The notes under the pieces were generated by a model. That model was not told the DNA's origin. It did not search any database and saw nothing but the letters and a program-made list of their open reading frames with translations. A stretch of DNA of 64,000 bases from Symbiodinium kawagutii (taxonomy: Eukaryota > Sar > Dinophyceae > Suessiales > Symbiodiniaceae). Below, one piece after another: positions 12,209-23,886 of the stretch. The position numbers were made by a program, and so were the translations under genes. The stretch covers positions 320,933 to 384,932 of the forward strand of contig VSDK01013701.1 of NCBI GenBank assembly GCA_009767595.1. The letters are read 5' to 3'. Within the stretch, counting starts at the first letter, position 1, and every line of letters starts with the position of its first letter.

Positions 12209-12990
12209 GCTGCAAGGCCAAAGGACATGCTGCAAGGCTTCATGCCGGTTCTGGTGGCATCCATTGCAGTAATGCGTCCAAGCCTGATCATCCATGATGT
12301 TTCCGTTGAAGAATTTCAGCAACTCCTCAACAGCTTCCTGTCGAGCACTCTTCAAATGGTCATCATCTGACTCGCCGTCCCACGTACCTGTCAGCAAATG
12401 AAGAAGGAGTTTCCTGAAGTCGGTTGAAGTAAATCTTCCAGCTGGCGGACATTCGTTTTCTTTGTAGACAAACCGCTGTATAAGGAGCAGCCGCATGCAC
12501 TCACGTGTTTTCTCACGAATTGATGAATGTTGGTGAAGGCGAGTGACACTGTATAGCGCTGATTTCAAAGACTGTCTTTCCAAAAAGAGGCCCAGTATTC
12601 GTGACATTTGATGGAGGCCGCAGTGAGTGAACAAAGTGGTCAGAGTGACATTGGACTTCTCTCCAAGTTCCCGCAAGTATGCAAAGAAGTGAGCTGCAAA
12701 CTTGAGGTTGGCACTAGCCGCGTCACCGACGCACACAAAGTTAACGCAACCATGTGTTTTGGCAAGGCTCAACACAGTCTCCTTCACATTTGAACCAAAC
12801 AGGAGTTGGAAATTCTGATCCACAGCTGTACCGATGTGCTGCGATGCCGTTGACGACATTGGCCTCGCAGGCCAAACAATTTCCTCCTTCGTTTTGCCCA
12901 GTTCATCCAAAATGCAGATCACACCTGTCGAAACAAAACTGGAAACATATTCGAAGCCATGCTCCCTGTGCGTCCAGAGGGTAGGTGCCC
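12209..12990 (-). CDS. locus C, exon with RNase-H/transposase-like segment
   Basis: Minus-strand frame of about 245-260 codons. It contains 'VCVGDAASANLKFA' (an Asp-Ala-x-x-Asn arrangement), followed some 25 residues later by 'TLFTHCGLHQMSRI', and then a helical region. The order D..xxN, then C/H-x-x-H, then PTRW in the next exon resembles hAT-like transposases, but similarity is weak and I cannot identify a full DDE triad. The donor is probably at about 12,209 (GTGGTGAGG); the acceptor lies between 12,915 and 13,006 (several AG choices). No terminal inverted repeats or target duplication were found around the locus, so it is not an intact DNA transposon in what I can see. No known gene name. 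Confidence 0.5.
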
Positions 12991-13009
12991 CACGCCCATG
13001 CCTCAGAAT

Positions 13010-13830
13010 GGAAAACGTTCAGGTTCAAATACTAACCCCTCAGGCCCATCCTACACAACTCCTCCTCTCGCACCATGGCCTAAAAGATTTATGCAGTATG
13101 CAGTATGCAATTTATGATTGATTTTTTGACTTATTTGACTGAAGAATCAGTGATATTTTTCCCAGTAGTATTGGTTGCAAGGCTATAAGAGGCTAAATAA
13201 GCTTTAGGCTATAGGCTACAGGCGATAATCCATTACGGTTATTACATCAACGAAACAAGTACAATCAAGTACGGGCGACACGGGGGAGTGGAAAATCATG
13301 TGAGTTAGATGAGTAGTGATAAGTCACAAATCTTTCTTTGAAACTATCTAACATCTTATCTTGTCCAGTTTTACGTCGCAATGCTGTCTTCGGGACATTC
13401 GGTTCTCACAAAACATCTTGCACGCGGCATGCAGCACGTCATGCACTTGTAATGCCAATATGCGAGTCTTAAGTCTTTCTTGTTGACATATAACGACCAC
13501 TTATACTGATACATACTTATAACTTATAACTTGAAACTGAATAACTGACGATTATGATTGATATGATATGATATGATATGGTATGGCGTGATAGTTCTTG
13601 TTATATTGATATTGAATTTGAAAATCTGGATATATATATATATATATATTATTACATGATTTACAAAAGGCTGGGCTGTAACTTGTACCCAACATAGCCT
13701 GTCAGAAATGCAATGATGCTCTCTGTGACTAGTGCGCGCCAATGTGCTCAGTCGTGAATCATGAATGAATATGAGATGTGTCTGAATCTGAATCAAATCA
13801 AAGCCATAGCAGTCATTAATCATTTTTTTC
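13010..13830. other. non-coding, AT-rich with microsatellites
   Basis: Holds a short GATAT-type repeat (about 13,555-13,590) and a TA run (about 13,628-13,650). No supported gene. Confidence 0.45.
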
Positions 13831-13908
13831 CGCCCGGGCGCGTTCCAGAAGTCCACGCAGGAAAGCTAACCGACCGGCCTGTGTGAGTTAGCAATCCACC
13901 AAAGCAGC

Positions 13909-14403
13909 TCACCAAAAGGAAGGGAGCCGCAACCGGCACAGAGAAGGAACCCGCCGAAGCAAAGCCGCCAGGTCTATGAAAACAACATCGGGAATCGCGA
14001 TGCGACCAACGACGTGAAAATCCCCAAAGCCGAGCTGCCAAGAGTCAGCAGCATCGGCTCTTCCTACACGAAGCAGGGAAGAACCATTAACAGAAACCTC
14101 ACGCAGGGAATCCAACCTAGAACCCCAAAGGATCGGCAAGGAAGGAACTGCCAACCAATGGGAGATGACGTCACCATCACCACCCCAAACTGCACCGACG
14201 CGATAAGGGGGTAAACAACCGGTGTCATAGATGAACCTCCAAAGCAACTCAAGGGCCGTGGTCTCCTGTAGTCCACTGTGAGAAGAGGGGAACCGCTCAA
14301 GACCAGACAGCCAGCTAGCCCAGATGCCACCCAAACGGGGAATACGCTGAAGGCCAACCTCAACCGAATGCGAAAACCACCCTGGACCAACTGGGGACAT
14401 AAT
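13909..14403 (-). CDS. unrecognised open frame, GC-richer than surroundings
   Basis: A 165-codon minus-strand open frame with no domain I recognise (it contains 'WRFIYDTGCLPPYRVGAVWG'). Its composition is clearly GC-richer than the flanks, and the opposite strand and a second minus frame are also largely open, so the reading frame is uncertain. It may be an exon or a fragment of a retroelement-like gene. Start and end are not defined by splice signals I trust. Confidence 0.25.
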   Translation of the reverse strand: MMSPVGPGWFSHSVEVGLQRIPRLGGIWASWLSGLERFPSSHSGLQETTALELLWRFIYDTGCLPPYRVGAVWGGDGDVISHWLAVPSLPILWGSRLDSLREVSVNGSSLLRVGRADAADSWQLGFGDFHVVGRIAIPDVVFIDLAALLRRVPSLCRLRLPSFW

Positions 14404-14495
14404 CATAATCTAGCCTGGTCTATGGCTACGTAGTCTGTCTATCTATAGCATGTAATGTATCTGTATAATCCATGGGCACCATGGGGGCACTACAA

Positions 14496-14625
14496 CAGAA
14501 AATCCCCAACGGTACCGGTGGCCCTGGTGGAACACGAGGGAAGATGGGGAACACGGGGGGCTGCCCGGTGGTCCGGGGGAGAAGGGGGACACAGGGGGAG
14601 GGGCATGCGGTGGAACAGGGGCACG
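14496..14625 (+). repeat. G-rich minisatellite
   Basis: About 130 bases of plus-strand G-runs spaced by short A/C interruptions ('ggggaacacggggggctg' and variants). Several G3+ runs lie within short distance, so the strand could form G-quadruplexes. Translation gives Gly-rich, collagen-like peptides that are probably accidental. Confidence 0.6.
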
Positions 14626-14703
14626 GGAGACTAAGGCAAGTTTTAAAAATCATAATCTATAATCTATAGTCTATAATCTATAGTGAGTTACCTTGGTCAC
14701 TCA

Positions 14704-15010
14704 TTGACTACCCGCTTCATAGGTCCATGTCTGGTCCATTGATCCCGGAACATGACTAGACTGCCAGCTTCGATACGCTGCACGATCACCATCGTTGGCT
14801 CCATCGTCATCGTCACCTGCTGGAGGATTTGCAGCATTCTGCACGTCTTTATTCACCTGCTTATTCTTCCGGTATTGCTGTTTGGTCTCGTCCCACCCAA
14901 AGCTAACAGTGACGCATCCCTGCGATCTTTGTTCGCAGGATGCACTGGCACGCAACCGTTCAGTCAGAGACCTGCACGATTGGCAAAAAGATGCGAGGCC
15001 GAAACTATGC
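14704..15010 (-). CDS. possible exon, unrecognised protein
   Basis: Minus-strand frame of about 100 codons with mixed composition ('GCVTVSFGWDETKQQYRKNK', then an acidic 'GDDDDGANDGD' stretch). It looks more like coding sequence than its neighbours but has no domain I know, and neither end has a clear splice site. Confidence 0.3.
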
Positions 15011-15059
15011 ATGAACTGTCAGGTTGGCAAACAAACTATTGCCATTGCCAAATTATCAT

Positions 15060-16540
15060 GACCCTGGGAAGGGAGCAAATGGAGCGGCATCGCGAAGAAA
15101 CTCAATGATAGCCGGAAGCACCCAGCCTCCTCTGGGCTTCTAGAAATGAAGCAGCAACAATACAAGCATTTCGAAGATGGACGATTGTCATAGGCCTATC
15201 ATACGAAGCCAAGAAAGATGTTGCGAAGCTCTTGGTCTTGTCATACGCCGTTGCAATCATAGAAGAAAGCTTTTGTGTTTTTCTACCTGATCGGTTTTGT
15301 CAGTGGCACGGTGGCACGTGACTAGGTCTTTGATTGATGAAATGATGAAACCGATAAACCCACCGGGAAATGACAAAGCGCTGATAAACCGATAAACCGT
15401 TTTAAACCAATGAACCCTTTATTGGCAAAGCACCAATGAACCAGATAAGAAAACTGTGGTGGGAAGCCTATGGAAAACCGATGGCGCGACAGCTGCAGCA
15501 AACGTAGCATACAGCATCGAATCGTACCGCGCACCGCGTACATAGTATACAACATCGAATCATACCATACAGCAAATAGCCAAACGCAGTATCGATATCA
15601 CATGCAGCCTGGCCCTGTATGCTCCGTATCAAACGCAGTGTGCGTCAAGTTCGAAATGTTGCGGTTCAAAACGCGGAGTCGTAACCCTGCGGATGGTGTA
15701 TGATTGATACTGTGTACGTATGCAATGTGACTGTGTATTGTTCCGGTATTTTGGTTTGTGAATCATCCCAGGCCTTCCGAGAAGTCAAGACCACAACCCA
15801 AGCGAAAACAAAAACAACCAACACCATTTGACTTGTCAACCGCAGTGAAACTGTTTAAGGAACCATGTGAGTTGACTAAAAATGATAAGTTGATAAGACT
15901 GCATCATTTGATCAAAATGAAGCAAATGAATCATCATATGTCATATGAATCTGAACCGTCAAATGATTGAATACATGCCATGGCAATGTTACCAAATGTT
16001 TGTAATTGCCGGGCCAAGCATGTAGGCCCTGTGGTTGATTGCACTGAACATTGAACCAAACAACGCTGATCGGAATAACCATCTCTGAGTGCACTGTGTC
16101 ACTTTCTTTCCATGTGTTATTTCAATTGGTCATATGATACTATGATGATTATGATATGAAATGATATGGCCATGGCCATGGCATATGATTTGATCCACAT
16201 GATGCCCAAATGAATGTCACGATCAGATTGTTGTCCCTATCGTCCCTCATCACTGATCACTACTTGGATATCAGTTGTCATCAATTGTCAATAGTCAATA
16301 GTAGATTCGGCACAAGAAAAATTCAACTGTGATTATAGAAGTTCTGCACCACTCAATGCTGCTTCAGCCTCCAACTGCCACCGTAGGCCGACCAAAGGAA
16401 CCCCGACTGGACAATTGACCCATGTGGTCGGTCTTTTGTTAAAAAAAAGTATGTGTGAAACACGTCACATCCTCAGTTGCATTCATCATAATCATATACA
16501 CAGCCATAAACAACAAATGAGCACTTGATGCCATCAAAAT
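15060..16540. other. no supported gene
   Basis: Short frames only, with scattered 'tatgat' type AT-rich sequence (for example about 16,130-16,190). Nothing I can annotate with support. Confidence 0.4.
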
Positions 16541-16799
16541 CATCATATTATTACGGAGCATACTGAACTGATTTCACTATTGATTGTGAATCTGAATAAT
16601 GAATGTAAACTACCCAAAAATGATTTGCAATGCTGGCGCCTACCACAGCTGGGCCAATCCGCAAACGACACAAGCTGCCCCAACTCACTATATTCTGGAA
16701 ATCTGGGAAAATTCCAGGTGGAGAATGAAGGTGTACCAGGGTCTGGATGACAAGGATTAGTCCCGATGAAATAGCATGATTTGATGCTGGAAATCCGGC

Positions 16800-17012
16800 A
16801 TAGTAGTACCAGGGCCCGGTGTGCCCAACCGTCCAATCCTCTTCCGCGAGCCAAGTGATCCATCTCGTCGAAAATGTTCTGCGCTTGCCTCCCCAAAATC
16901 TGCTCGTCATTGACGCGCCGCTGATGGTTGGCAGACCGGCGGCCAAGGGAATCAAATACGGCAGTCATGGGTGGAGAATGGTCAGCACAGAAACACTTTG
17001 TGATTTTCAACC
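16800..17012 (-). CDS. possible exon, unrecognised
   Basis: After a 'caaag|GTTG' type acceptor near 17,012, a minus frame reads as normal protein (segments 'HSPPMTAVFDSLGRRSAN' and 'RQAQNIFDEMDHLARGRG'). A second minus frame is also open. Part of it resembles the translation of 18,690-18,790 (HPPTASVVHSLGHQTSN), which suggests two diverged copies of one sequence. Function unknown. Confidence 0.3.
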
Positions 17013-17860
17013 TTTGTTTTTTGCTGTGCCAGTGAGTTCGCTTACGCCATTTGCTTAGTCTTATTCTCAGTTCTTGTCAGCCAGGCCATAAGTTGCCATG
17101 GGCATAAGTCGTCATTCATAAGTGATTCATAAGTCATGAATCAAAAGTACTGGCCAAATAGCCAACCGTTGGCCATAAGGATAAAATTGAGTTCTGTTGG
17201 GGTTCAGCATGCGGCATCAATTGATTTGGTCAAATAGTGGCAGCGAAAGACTGGCCGGCTCACACTTAGTTGAATGAACTAGCCTGCACCAACCATGGTG
17301 CCAAATCCCCAAAAAATCATGAGCCCACCACCATCACCAACATCTTGGTTGGCATTTAGAAGGGAATCTGCCGATAATCCAATTCATTGACTGAACAACC
17401 GAAGTAACAAAAGGACGATATGGACCAAAATTAGCCAATGTTCTATGCCAAAGTGCCAAGGTAACAAAAATCACAGATCACACAATGGGATCATAGAATG
17501 GTCGTTGACGCACGTCGTCTACCCTGCCTGCCACTAACAACCAAACATGACACAATTTCACATGTATTGACATTGACGCAATGATGAATTTATGATTAGT
17601 TCATGCTTGAGATGGGGGGACAACGCCACAACACACACAGTTGACACCAGGTGCAAATGACCTAGTGAATAAAGGACATAGAAATGGGGCCCATGATCAA
17701 TGATTATGTGTTAAATTAGATATTGCTTTTTATATCATATAATGCCAAAAAATATATCATATCATAATATCAATGTCCAATTTTCTATCTTTATATTCAA
17801 AGCAAGTTTCCATGAAAAAGTTCCGTGTTGCAAACATTTACAAAAGGTGGTCAAGGAAGT
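17013..17860. other. no supported gene
   Basis: Low-complexity, CAA/TGG-rich sequence without an open frame that I would call. It precedes the 15-bp minisatellite. Confidence 0.4.
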
Positions 17861-17861
17861 T

Positions 17862-18620
17862 AAGGCAGTGGAAGTTAAGGCAATGCAAATGGAAGTTAAA
17901 GCAATGGAATTTTAACCCATGAAAGTTAAAGCTATGGAAGTTAAAGCAATGAAGGTTTAAGCAGTGAAGTCCAAGCAATGGAAATTAAAGCAATGGAAGT
18001 GAAAGCATTTGAAATTAAAGCAATGGTAGTGGAAATTAAAGCAATGTAAGTTTAACCAATAAAAGTTAAAGCAATGGAAGTTAAAGCAATGAAGGTTTAA
18101 GCAATGGAAATGAAAGCAATGGAAATTCAAGCAATGGAAGTGAAAGCAATGGAAGTGAAAGCATTGGAAGTTACAGCAATGGAAGCTAAAGCAATGGAAG
18201 TTCAAGCAATGGAAGTGTAAGCAGTGGAAGTGAAAGCACTGGAAGCTAAAGCAATGGAAGTTTAAGCAATGGAAATTCAAGCAATGGAAGCTAAGGCAAA
18301 GGAAGCAAAAGCAATGGAAGTTAAAGCAATGGAAGCAAAAACAATGGAAGTTAAGGTAATGGAAGTTAAAACTATGGAAATTCAAGCAATAGATTGGAAG
18401 CTAAAGCAATGGAAGTTTAAGCAATGGAAATTAAAGCATTCAAGCAATGGAAGTGTAAGCAGTGGAAGTGAAAGCACTGGAAGCTAAAGCAATGGAAGTT
18501 TAAGCAATGGAAATTAAAGCAATGGAAGTTCAAGCAATGCAAGTGTAAGTATAGTGGAAGTGAAAGCAAAGGGAGTTTGGCCAATGGGAGTTTAAGCAAG
18601 GAAAGTTTCAGCAATGGAAG
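17862..18620. repeat. 15-bp minisatellite (gcaatggaagttaaa type)
   Basis: About 50 imperfect copies of a 15-bp unit near 'gcaatggaagttaaa'. A higher-order duplication is visible: roughly 80 bp from 18,201 recurs from 18,439 almost unchanged. Since 15 is divisible by 3, both strands translate into pentapeptide-period strings (plus strand A-M-E-V-K; minus strand F-N-F-H-C), giving a 142-codon minus frame (17957-18385). I regard the open frames as a by-product of the repeat. Confidence 0.9.
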
Positions 18621-18985
18621 AAAGAAGGACACATAAAGGCATGACAAGAAAACACAAGAGGATTGAAAACAAAAACTGAAAAGTGCAAAAGTCAGAAAAG
18701 TTTTGGCTATGTTGGAGGTTTGGTGACCAAGGGAATGAACCACACTGGCTGTGGGGGGATGGTTTTCAATCAGTATGTTTCGGCTAGAAGGGTTGGGACG
18801 TGTTGGCATAAGTTCAACTCATGAAATTTCTAACCTGAGTGCTCAACCTGGGTATCCCAAAATGGCAAAAAACTTGGTGTAAAATTTCGGAGGTACATTT
18901 AAAGGAAATGTGTTTTTCAACTGCTACTGGGGGGGTGATACACTCAAGTTATGCATGCATGGTAGATACTTTATGATATATAATT

Positions 18986-19310
18986 TCACTCAGTAGCGAT
19001 GAACTCATTGTGTTTCTGATTCAATTTCTTAGTGCACGCCACTTCCTGAACGCAAAACATGGCAGTCAACGAAAAGCTGCATGTGATGTTGTCAAAGCTG
19101 CATGTATTGCATTTGGCAATGGCCATATGCAACCACTGGCTTTCATTTGAGTGATGTTCGCTGGGCATCTCATTGAGGTCTTGGCCCCTCTGGAAACATT
19201 TCGCGCAAGCTGCCGAAGTGTTGCACCAGGACCTGGCAAAAGATTCATGCGAAGGGAAGTGCAGGGATGAAATCTGCAAAGGGAAGTGAAGGAATTTAAG
19301 CGCAAAGAAG
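18986..19310 (-). CDS. weak candidate exon, Cys/Ser-rich
   Basis: Minus-strand frame ending at a stop at 18,986, with segments such as 'CAKCFQRGQDLNEMPSEHH'. Mixed composition, no domain, no confident splice sites. It could be an exon of an unrecognised gene or chance. Confidence 0.2.
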
Positions 19311-19670
19311 ATTGAACATAAGACGGCTTTGCAACAAGAACTGCATCTCATTTTTTGCTCTTGACGTGCCTCGATGCCTCGATTGTGTTTTGGCCACATG
19401 CGTGCTATGTTTCACGCATGCAGCACATACACACATAAGATGGATTACAGCCACCCCATGGCTGTTTGAGGTGAATTGGACACAGAAACCTCGGCGTAGT
19501 ACAAAATCTTTTGTACCAACGTGGCATGCCCGCAGCCAAGTGAAGGTGTAAAGGCTACTGTGACTGTTTTTAACGATTCACGATTGGTGATGTGATTTCG
19601 GTTTTCCGGGCATGACATGATCTTGGCACCAACTCCCCAAAATGGAATCACTCATGAAGCCATCAAGAAC

Positions 19671-22600
19671 TTATTGCCTGTTCTTTCGCTTCTTTTTGGG
19701 AGGCTCACTGGTAGTACTCGATTCTGCTTTGGCCTGGAAACCATCACAACTTAACACGGTTCATCAGGACCATGCGCCAAACAGCACATGCTAAAGATGC
19801 AACCGTTCCTTCGCCTTCGCTTTGGCGGAAGCAGCAGTAGCACTCTTCTTCCAACTGACTTTGGCACTCCTGCGGGCAAGGACAGAGGACAGAAGTTGCC
19901 AGATTGGCAAATGACAAGAGCTTGATACCCAGATCTGAAGGCATCGCAATTCTGAGGAGCATACTTGATTTTCACTTCCAATGCCAATTGATCAGAGCAC
20001 CTGGGGAGTTGGAGTCCAACAATCGTTTTCCAATGAGTTCTAAATTCTAAAGGTAAGAACGGTAAGAAGGTAGACCACGGAATCATTGTCATTTCCATTA
20101 AAGTGAACATATGATTTATGATAGTTGGACATAATACATAATTGCTGACAGCGCACACGTAGGTGGAGTCTGAGATCTGCTTGTCGATATCGGTTTGCAA
20201 CCTGCAAATGCCAATCATCTAAAGCAAGTCACTTTGGGTTCATGAGAGTATAGATGGCTGCATGTGGTTGCACAATTTTCAACATGATTGCGGCCATGAA
20301 ACTTTTCATCATAGCCAGAAAGCTCACCCTTGGTCTTCAACTTCACCAACTTGTCGTACTCGTCCTCCATTTTCTTGGACGCTGTCTCAAGGTCGGTGAT
20401 GGCCCTGCAGTGCACTGAGAAGTTGCAGGACAGAACAATCAGTGTGTGTGTGTAGTTTGTTCTGATTATCAAGGCATTACTAGTTGACATCTTATTGACA
20501 TGTATCAGTTAAGCTAAGGTACTTCGTGGCGCGGGAATCTGAATACTTGGATTGGAGTTCACCCACCATTTGATGAAGCTTCGTAGTCTTGGTGAGCACG
20601 GACGTGATGAACTGACTGAGCTCTTTGGCCTTCAGGTTTGCGAGCAAACAATCTAACCTTGATGCATCAAACTTCATTACCAATCAGATTACCATTGTAT
20701 CATTCTGCCTTCTCTTCAGACTTGGCCGTCTTGTCTTGCTCCTCATCAGGAGCTTCGCTCTCGAAGTGGCTGGGATCCCATCCCATGGTGGGAGAAGGGC
20801 CAGATGGCATAGCTTCGTCGGCCTAAGAAACATGGTTAGCTGAGACTGACACTAAAAATGAAATACCGATCTGACATGATTTGATGCACTAATGCCACCG
20901 AAGCACCTCAGACAAAGAAGTCCTGGTTGACTTTTCAGTCTCACGGTCGGTCTCTTGATAGGATTGCTCCCCATGGGTGCGCACATCCACCCAGAACTCT
21001 TCAACACCATCGTATTGGTTTCGCCTAGCAAGGTGTGATGGTGAAAGATGTATGCACAAACTATAGGGTATATATGGTGAATGCTACTCTGAAAAGTATA
21101 TCAAACTTCCATCTCTATAGATTGACTTTAGCCAATTACTTGTGTTCATTCTGCACGCGCACCTCACAAACTTCTCATGGCGACGACACTTCTTGACTGC
21201 GCCAGCGATGCGCTGCCTCAAGAAAGTTTGGAAACATCTCATGTTTGATGCATTCCAGGTATGCCCGCAAATCAAGACATATCAGTCCAGGAATATGTGT
21301 GATGAAATGATTTGTTTTTTTTCTGAGGTTCCTGCTCATCCCATGCAAGCTGATCCTTCATCTCCGCCACACTGTACCAGCCTTTCTCGGTGACCAGCTT
21401 CTTCTGCCGCTGCTTCTCTCTCAGGACTGTCATCTCCTTCACAAAGCGATCCTGCACTGAGAGGCGGGCGTGAAGGATCAAGGGTGGATGAAAGGAAACA
21501 ATTAGACGTTAGTTTTCACAAGATTGGTTTTCACCATGTTCCAAGAAACATTAGTGGTTCCTTGTCCCAATCGGCTTCTTCAAGCCGCTTAAGAAGCTCC
21601 GGTCGGAGAGCAGGACTTTTGAACTCTTCACATAACCAATCTGGAACCCACTGGCGTCCAGATGGTTTTTTCTCACATAGCCGTCTCAGCCTAGCATTTT
21701 TGGCAGCCAAAGAGAGCTCTTCTGGAGGTTTAGCCTGAGATGGTGAAAGGTGGAATGCCAAGTCAATAATTAAAATGCATAAGAAGCAAAACGAACAACA
21801 TCCAACAACAATGAACTTCAGTTGCGTTTTTACATGCATGCATGTTGATTGCAAGACAGGTCGCGTGCATATATGCAGCATGATCAAGATCTTCTAACTT
21901 GTGTTTTGCTGATACACTCGAATTAGTTCAAAATGAAAGCAAGTAACTGCAGAGGTCTCATCTGGAAGGCTTTCGCGTGAAGGATCCGCTGTAGGACTTG
22001 GAGTACTGCTGTTCGCAAAACCTGAAACCTCTCCCGTCACTGAAGCTGGTTTGGGTGATGGGGTTGCCAAAGAGGTTGCTGGAATGCTGCTCTCAGGTCT
22101 TGGGGATGCCGGGGTAGCAGCCCTAAAGTTCTCAAGCATACGCTTCAGCTTATCCACCTCAGCCTGTAGCGTAGCAACCTGAGCACGTGAGATCAAAAGA
22201 TGAAGGAAAATGGAACATATCAAGACAAACTGATGAACATGTCAACTCAAAACAAATTGCGGCTAGATAACTTGAGGAGGAGAAGAGTTCGACCTAGCAG
22301 CTTCAAGCTCAGCTTCTGATGCCTGAGCGCAAAGAAAAGCAACAATGAACAACGCGCTTGAAATGCAATCCACAGCACTGCATGTTGCATATCCGTGTGC
22401 ACTGCATATTTTGAAAAAAAAGAACATGGATCAAAGTCAAATCTAAGTTGCAGGTAAGGTATCGTCAGGAGCAGGAGAGCCAATAGGTGGTGCAGAAGCC
22501 ATCGAAGGAGCAGCCAACTGCACAAGGCCAGGAAAAGACAAGTAAACCAACCCTCATTTGCGCACATGTTTTTTCAAAATCTGTGCCTGCAACTCCGTAG

Positions 22601-22926
22601 CAGAACGGCGAAGGGCACGACGTTGATCCAGCTGTCGTTGCATCGCCTGCCAAGTTGATAGATGGTGATTAACATAAACCTGATCAAAGCACCCGTTGCT
22701 AAGAAAAAACATCCAACACTGAAGTGAAAGTAAGCTTGAGGAATGAAACATGTAATCATGACCCGTGTTTCGCCTTAAGACGACCAGAAAGGACTGAGTC
22801 ATCTTCATGATCTGACCAAAGTTCCTGCTTCATCTCTGTCGTAACGCATTCAACACCTTTCTGCAAGGTTTCAGCACTCCATTGGCGTTGTTCCAATGGC
22901 GTTTTACCTCCAGTACTACCTGACAT
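19671..22926 (-). CDS. locus A: multi-exon nuclear protein of a dinoflagellate-expanded family (winged-helix-like core)
   Basis: Exons placed on the minus strand: 22774-22926 (ATG at 22926), 22566-22646, 22452-22517, 22272-22322, 21963-22178, 21561-21734, 21336-21451, 21163-21216, 20907-21024, 20709-20822, 20523-20629, 20328-20404; these twelve join in one frame with no stop. Probable later exons are 20159-20201, 20001-20046, about 19806-19869 and 19671-19733 (stop TAA at 19671), with exact phases unresolved. Donors are mixed: GT (6), GC (4), GA (2); acceptors are all AG. The protein starts MSGSTGGK, has a helical segment (DQRRALRRSATELQAQ), a Ser/Pro-rich linker, then a conserved core 'EKGWYSVAEMKDQLAW', 'RIAGAVKKC', 'FVRRNQYDGVEEFWV' assembled across four exons. 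The core looks like a winged-helix-type DNA-binding fold (inference). Then come helical coiled-coil-like exons and a basic tail with 'PPKKKRK', a classical nuclear localisation signal, just before the stop. I recognise the core from memory as a repeated Symbiodinium family of unknown function. An acceptor-like 'cacttag' lies about 20 nt before the ATG and could serve spliced-leader trans-splicing. Confidence 0.75.
21163..21451 (-). other. intron of locus A bounded by GCAG repeats
   Basis: The intron between exons 21336-21451 and 21163-21216 begins with GCAG at the donor, and the next exon begins with GCAG after a TTGAG acceptor. A cut at several places within the repeat gives the same mRNA. 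Such short direct repeats at intron ends are typical of inserted introns. The resulting protein reads continuously through 'WDEQRIAG'. Confidence 0.55.
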
Positions 22927-22989
22927 AGTGCACCAAAAGTCACTAAGTGAAAGTTCTTGGGCCACACAAGTCTGGATGAATCGATCTAA

Positions 22990-23886
22990 CATAGGTCACC
23001 GTGTGTTGTTGGCACAATTTGGTTTGCGCACGCATGCCACATAAGTTGTCAGCATGGCCTCAGCACATCGCAAGATGGAGCTTTTTGCACCCCACTGTCG
23101 CAGGTAATCCAGCGACAACCCCGGATCTGATTAAATTAGCTTTCGGTGGAAGGTGAAGGGCTTGTAAACCATCCTCAAGGCCCCAAAACATGGTGAAATT
23201 GGATGAAATTGATTGAAAATCATTGAAAATGCCTTTGAAGGGGGAAGTGCAAAAAACCTGCTTTACGCCCTATAAATACGTATTTTCTTTACGTACTTTT
23301 ACGGATTTTTACGGGTTGTGTACGGATAAAATACGGGTTGACATTTTACGGGTATCATGTTACGCTTGATTACGGGTTGTTGTACGGTTGATTATGGGTT
23401 TTACGGCCGTTTACGGTCGGGGGGTCATGAAAATCAACAAAATCATGGAAAAACCATCAAAAACCACCAAAAAACACAAAAAGTCATCCTAAATGATTAG
23501 AGTAGTACTGGGAACCCCAGCCCCTCCCCAGCCCCCAGGTCCAAACAGAGCTCGGGTGAATAGTCAGCTTTCTTAAAAGCAATTAAAGCCCTCAAGTTGG
23601 CAAGCCCAAAAATTGGAGGACATCTAAAAAAGATAGCATTCTTATTATCATGTGATTATGCTTTCCAGGTCTTGTAAACTTTGATGATCTGGCTAATGGT
23701 TGGAATTGATTACAAACAATTAAAGAAACCTGCTATGTAAAACATTCCAATTGTTAATGGGATAATTTTCAGATGGTGGGCAACGAATGGCCACAGACCT
23801 ATCCAAATGTTCATTTATATCTTGATGGGAGAAGCTTACACGGTGTCAGCTAGTGGGAAGATTGTCCCATTCACCTTCCATCCAGC
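22990..23886. other. spacer between loci A and B, with a TACGGG-rich repeat
   Basis: No coding exon seen. From about 23,270 to 23,425 the plus strand is a degenerate repeat of 'ttacgggtt/tacgg' (about 14 occurrences of tacgg or tacgt). The rest is AT-rich. The spacer separates the presumed 5' end of locus A from the 3' end of locus B (both minus, head to tail). Confidence 0.5.
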
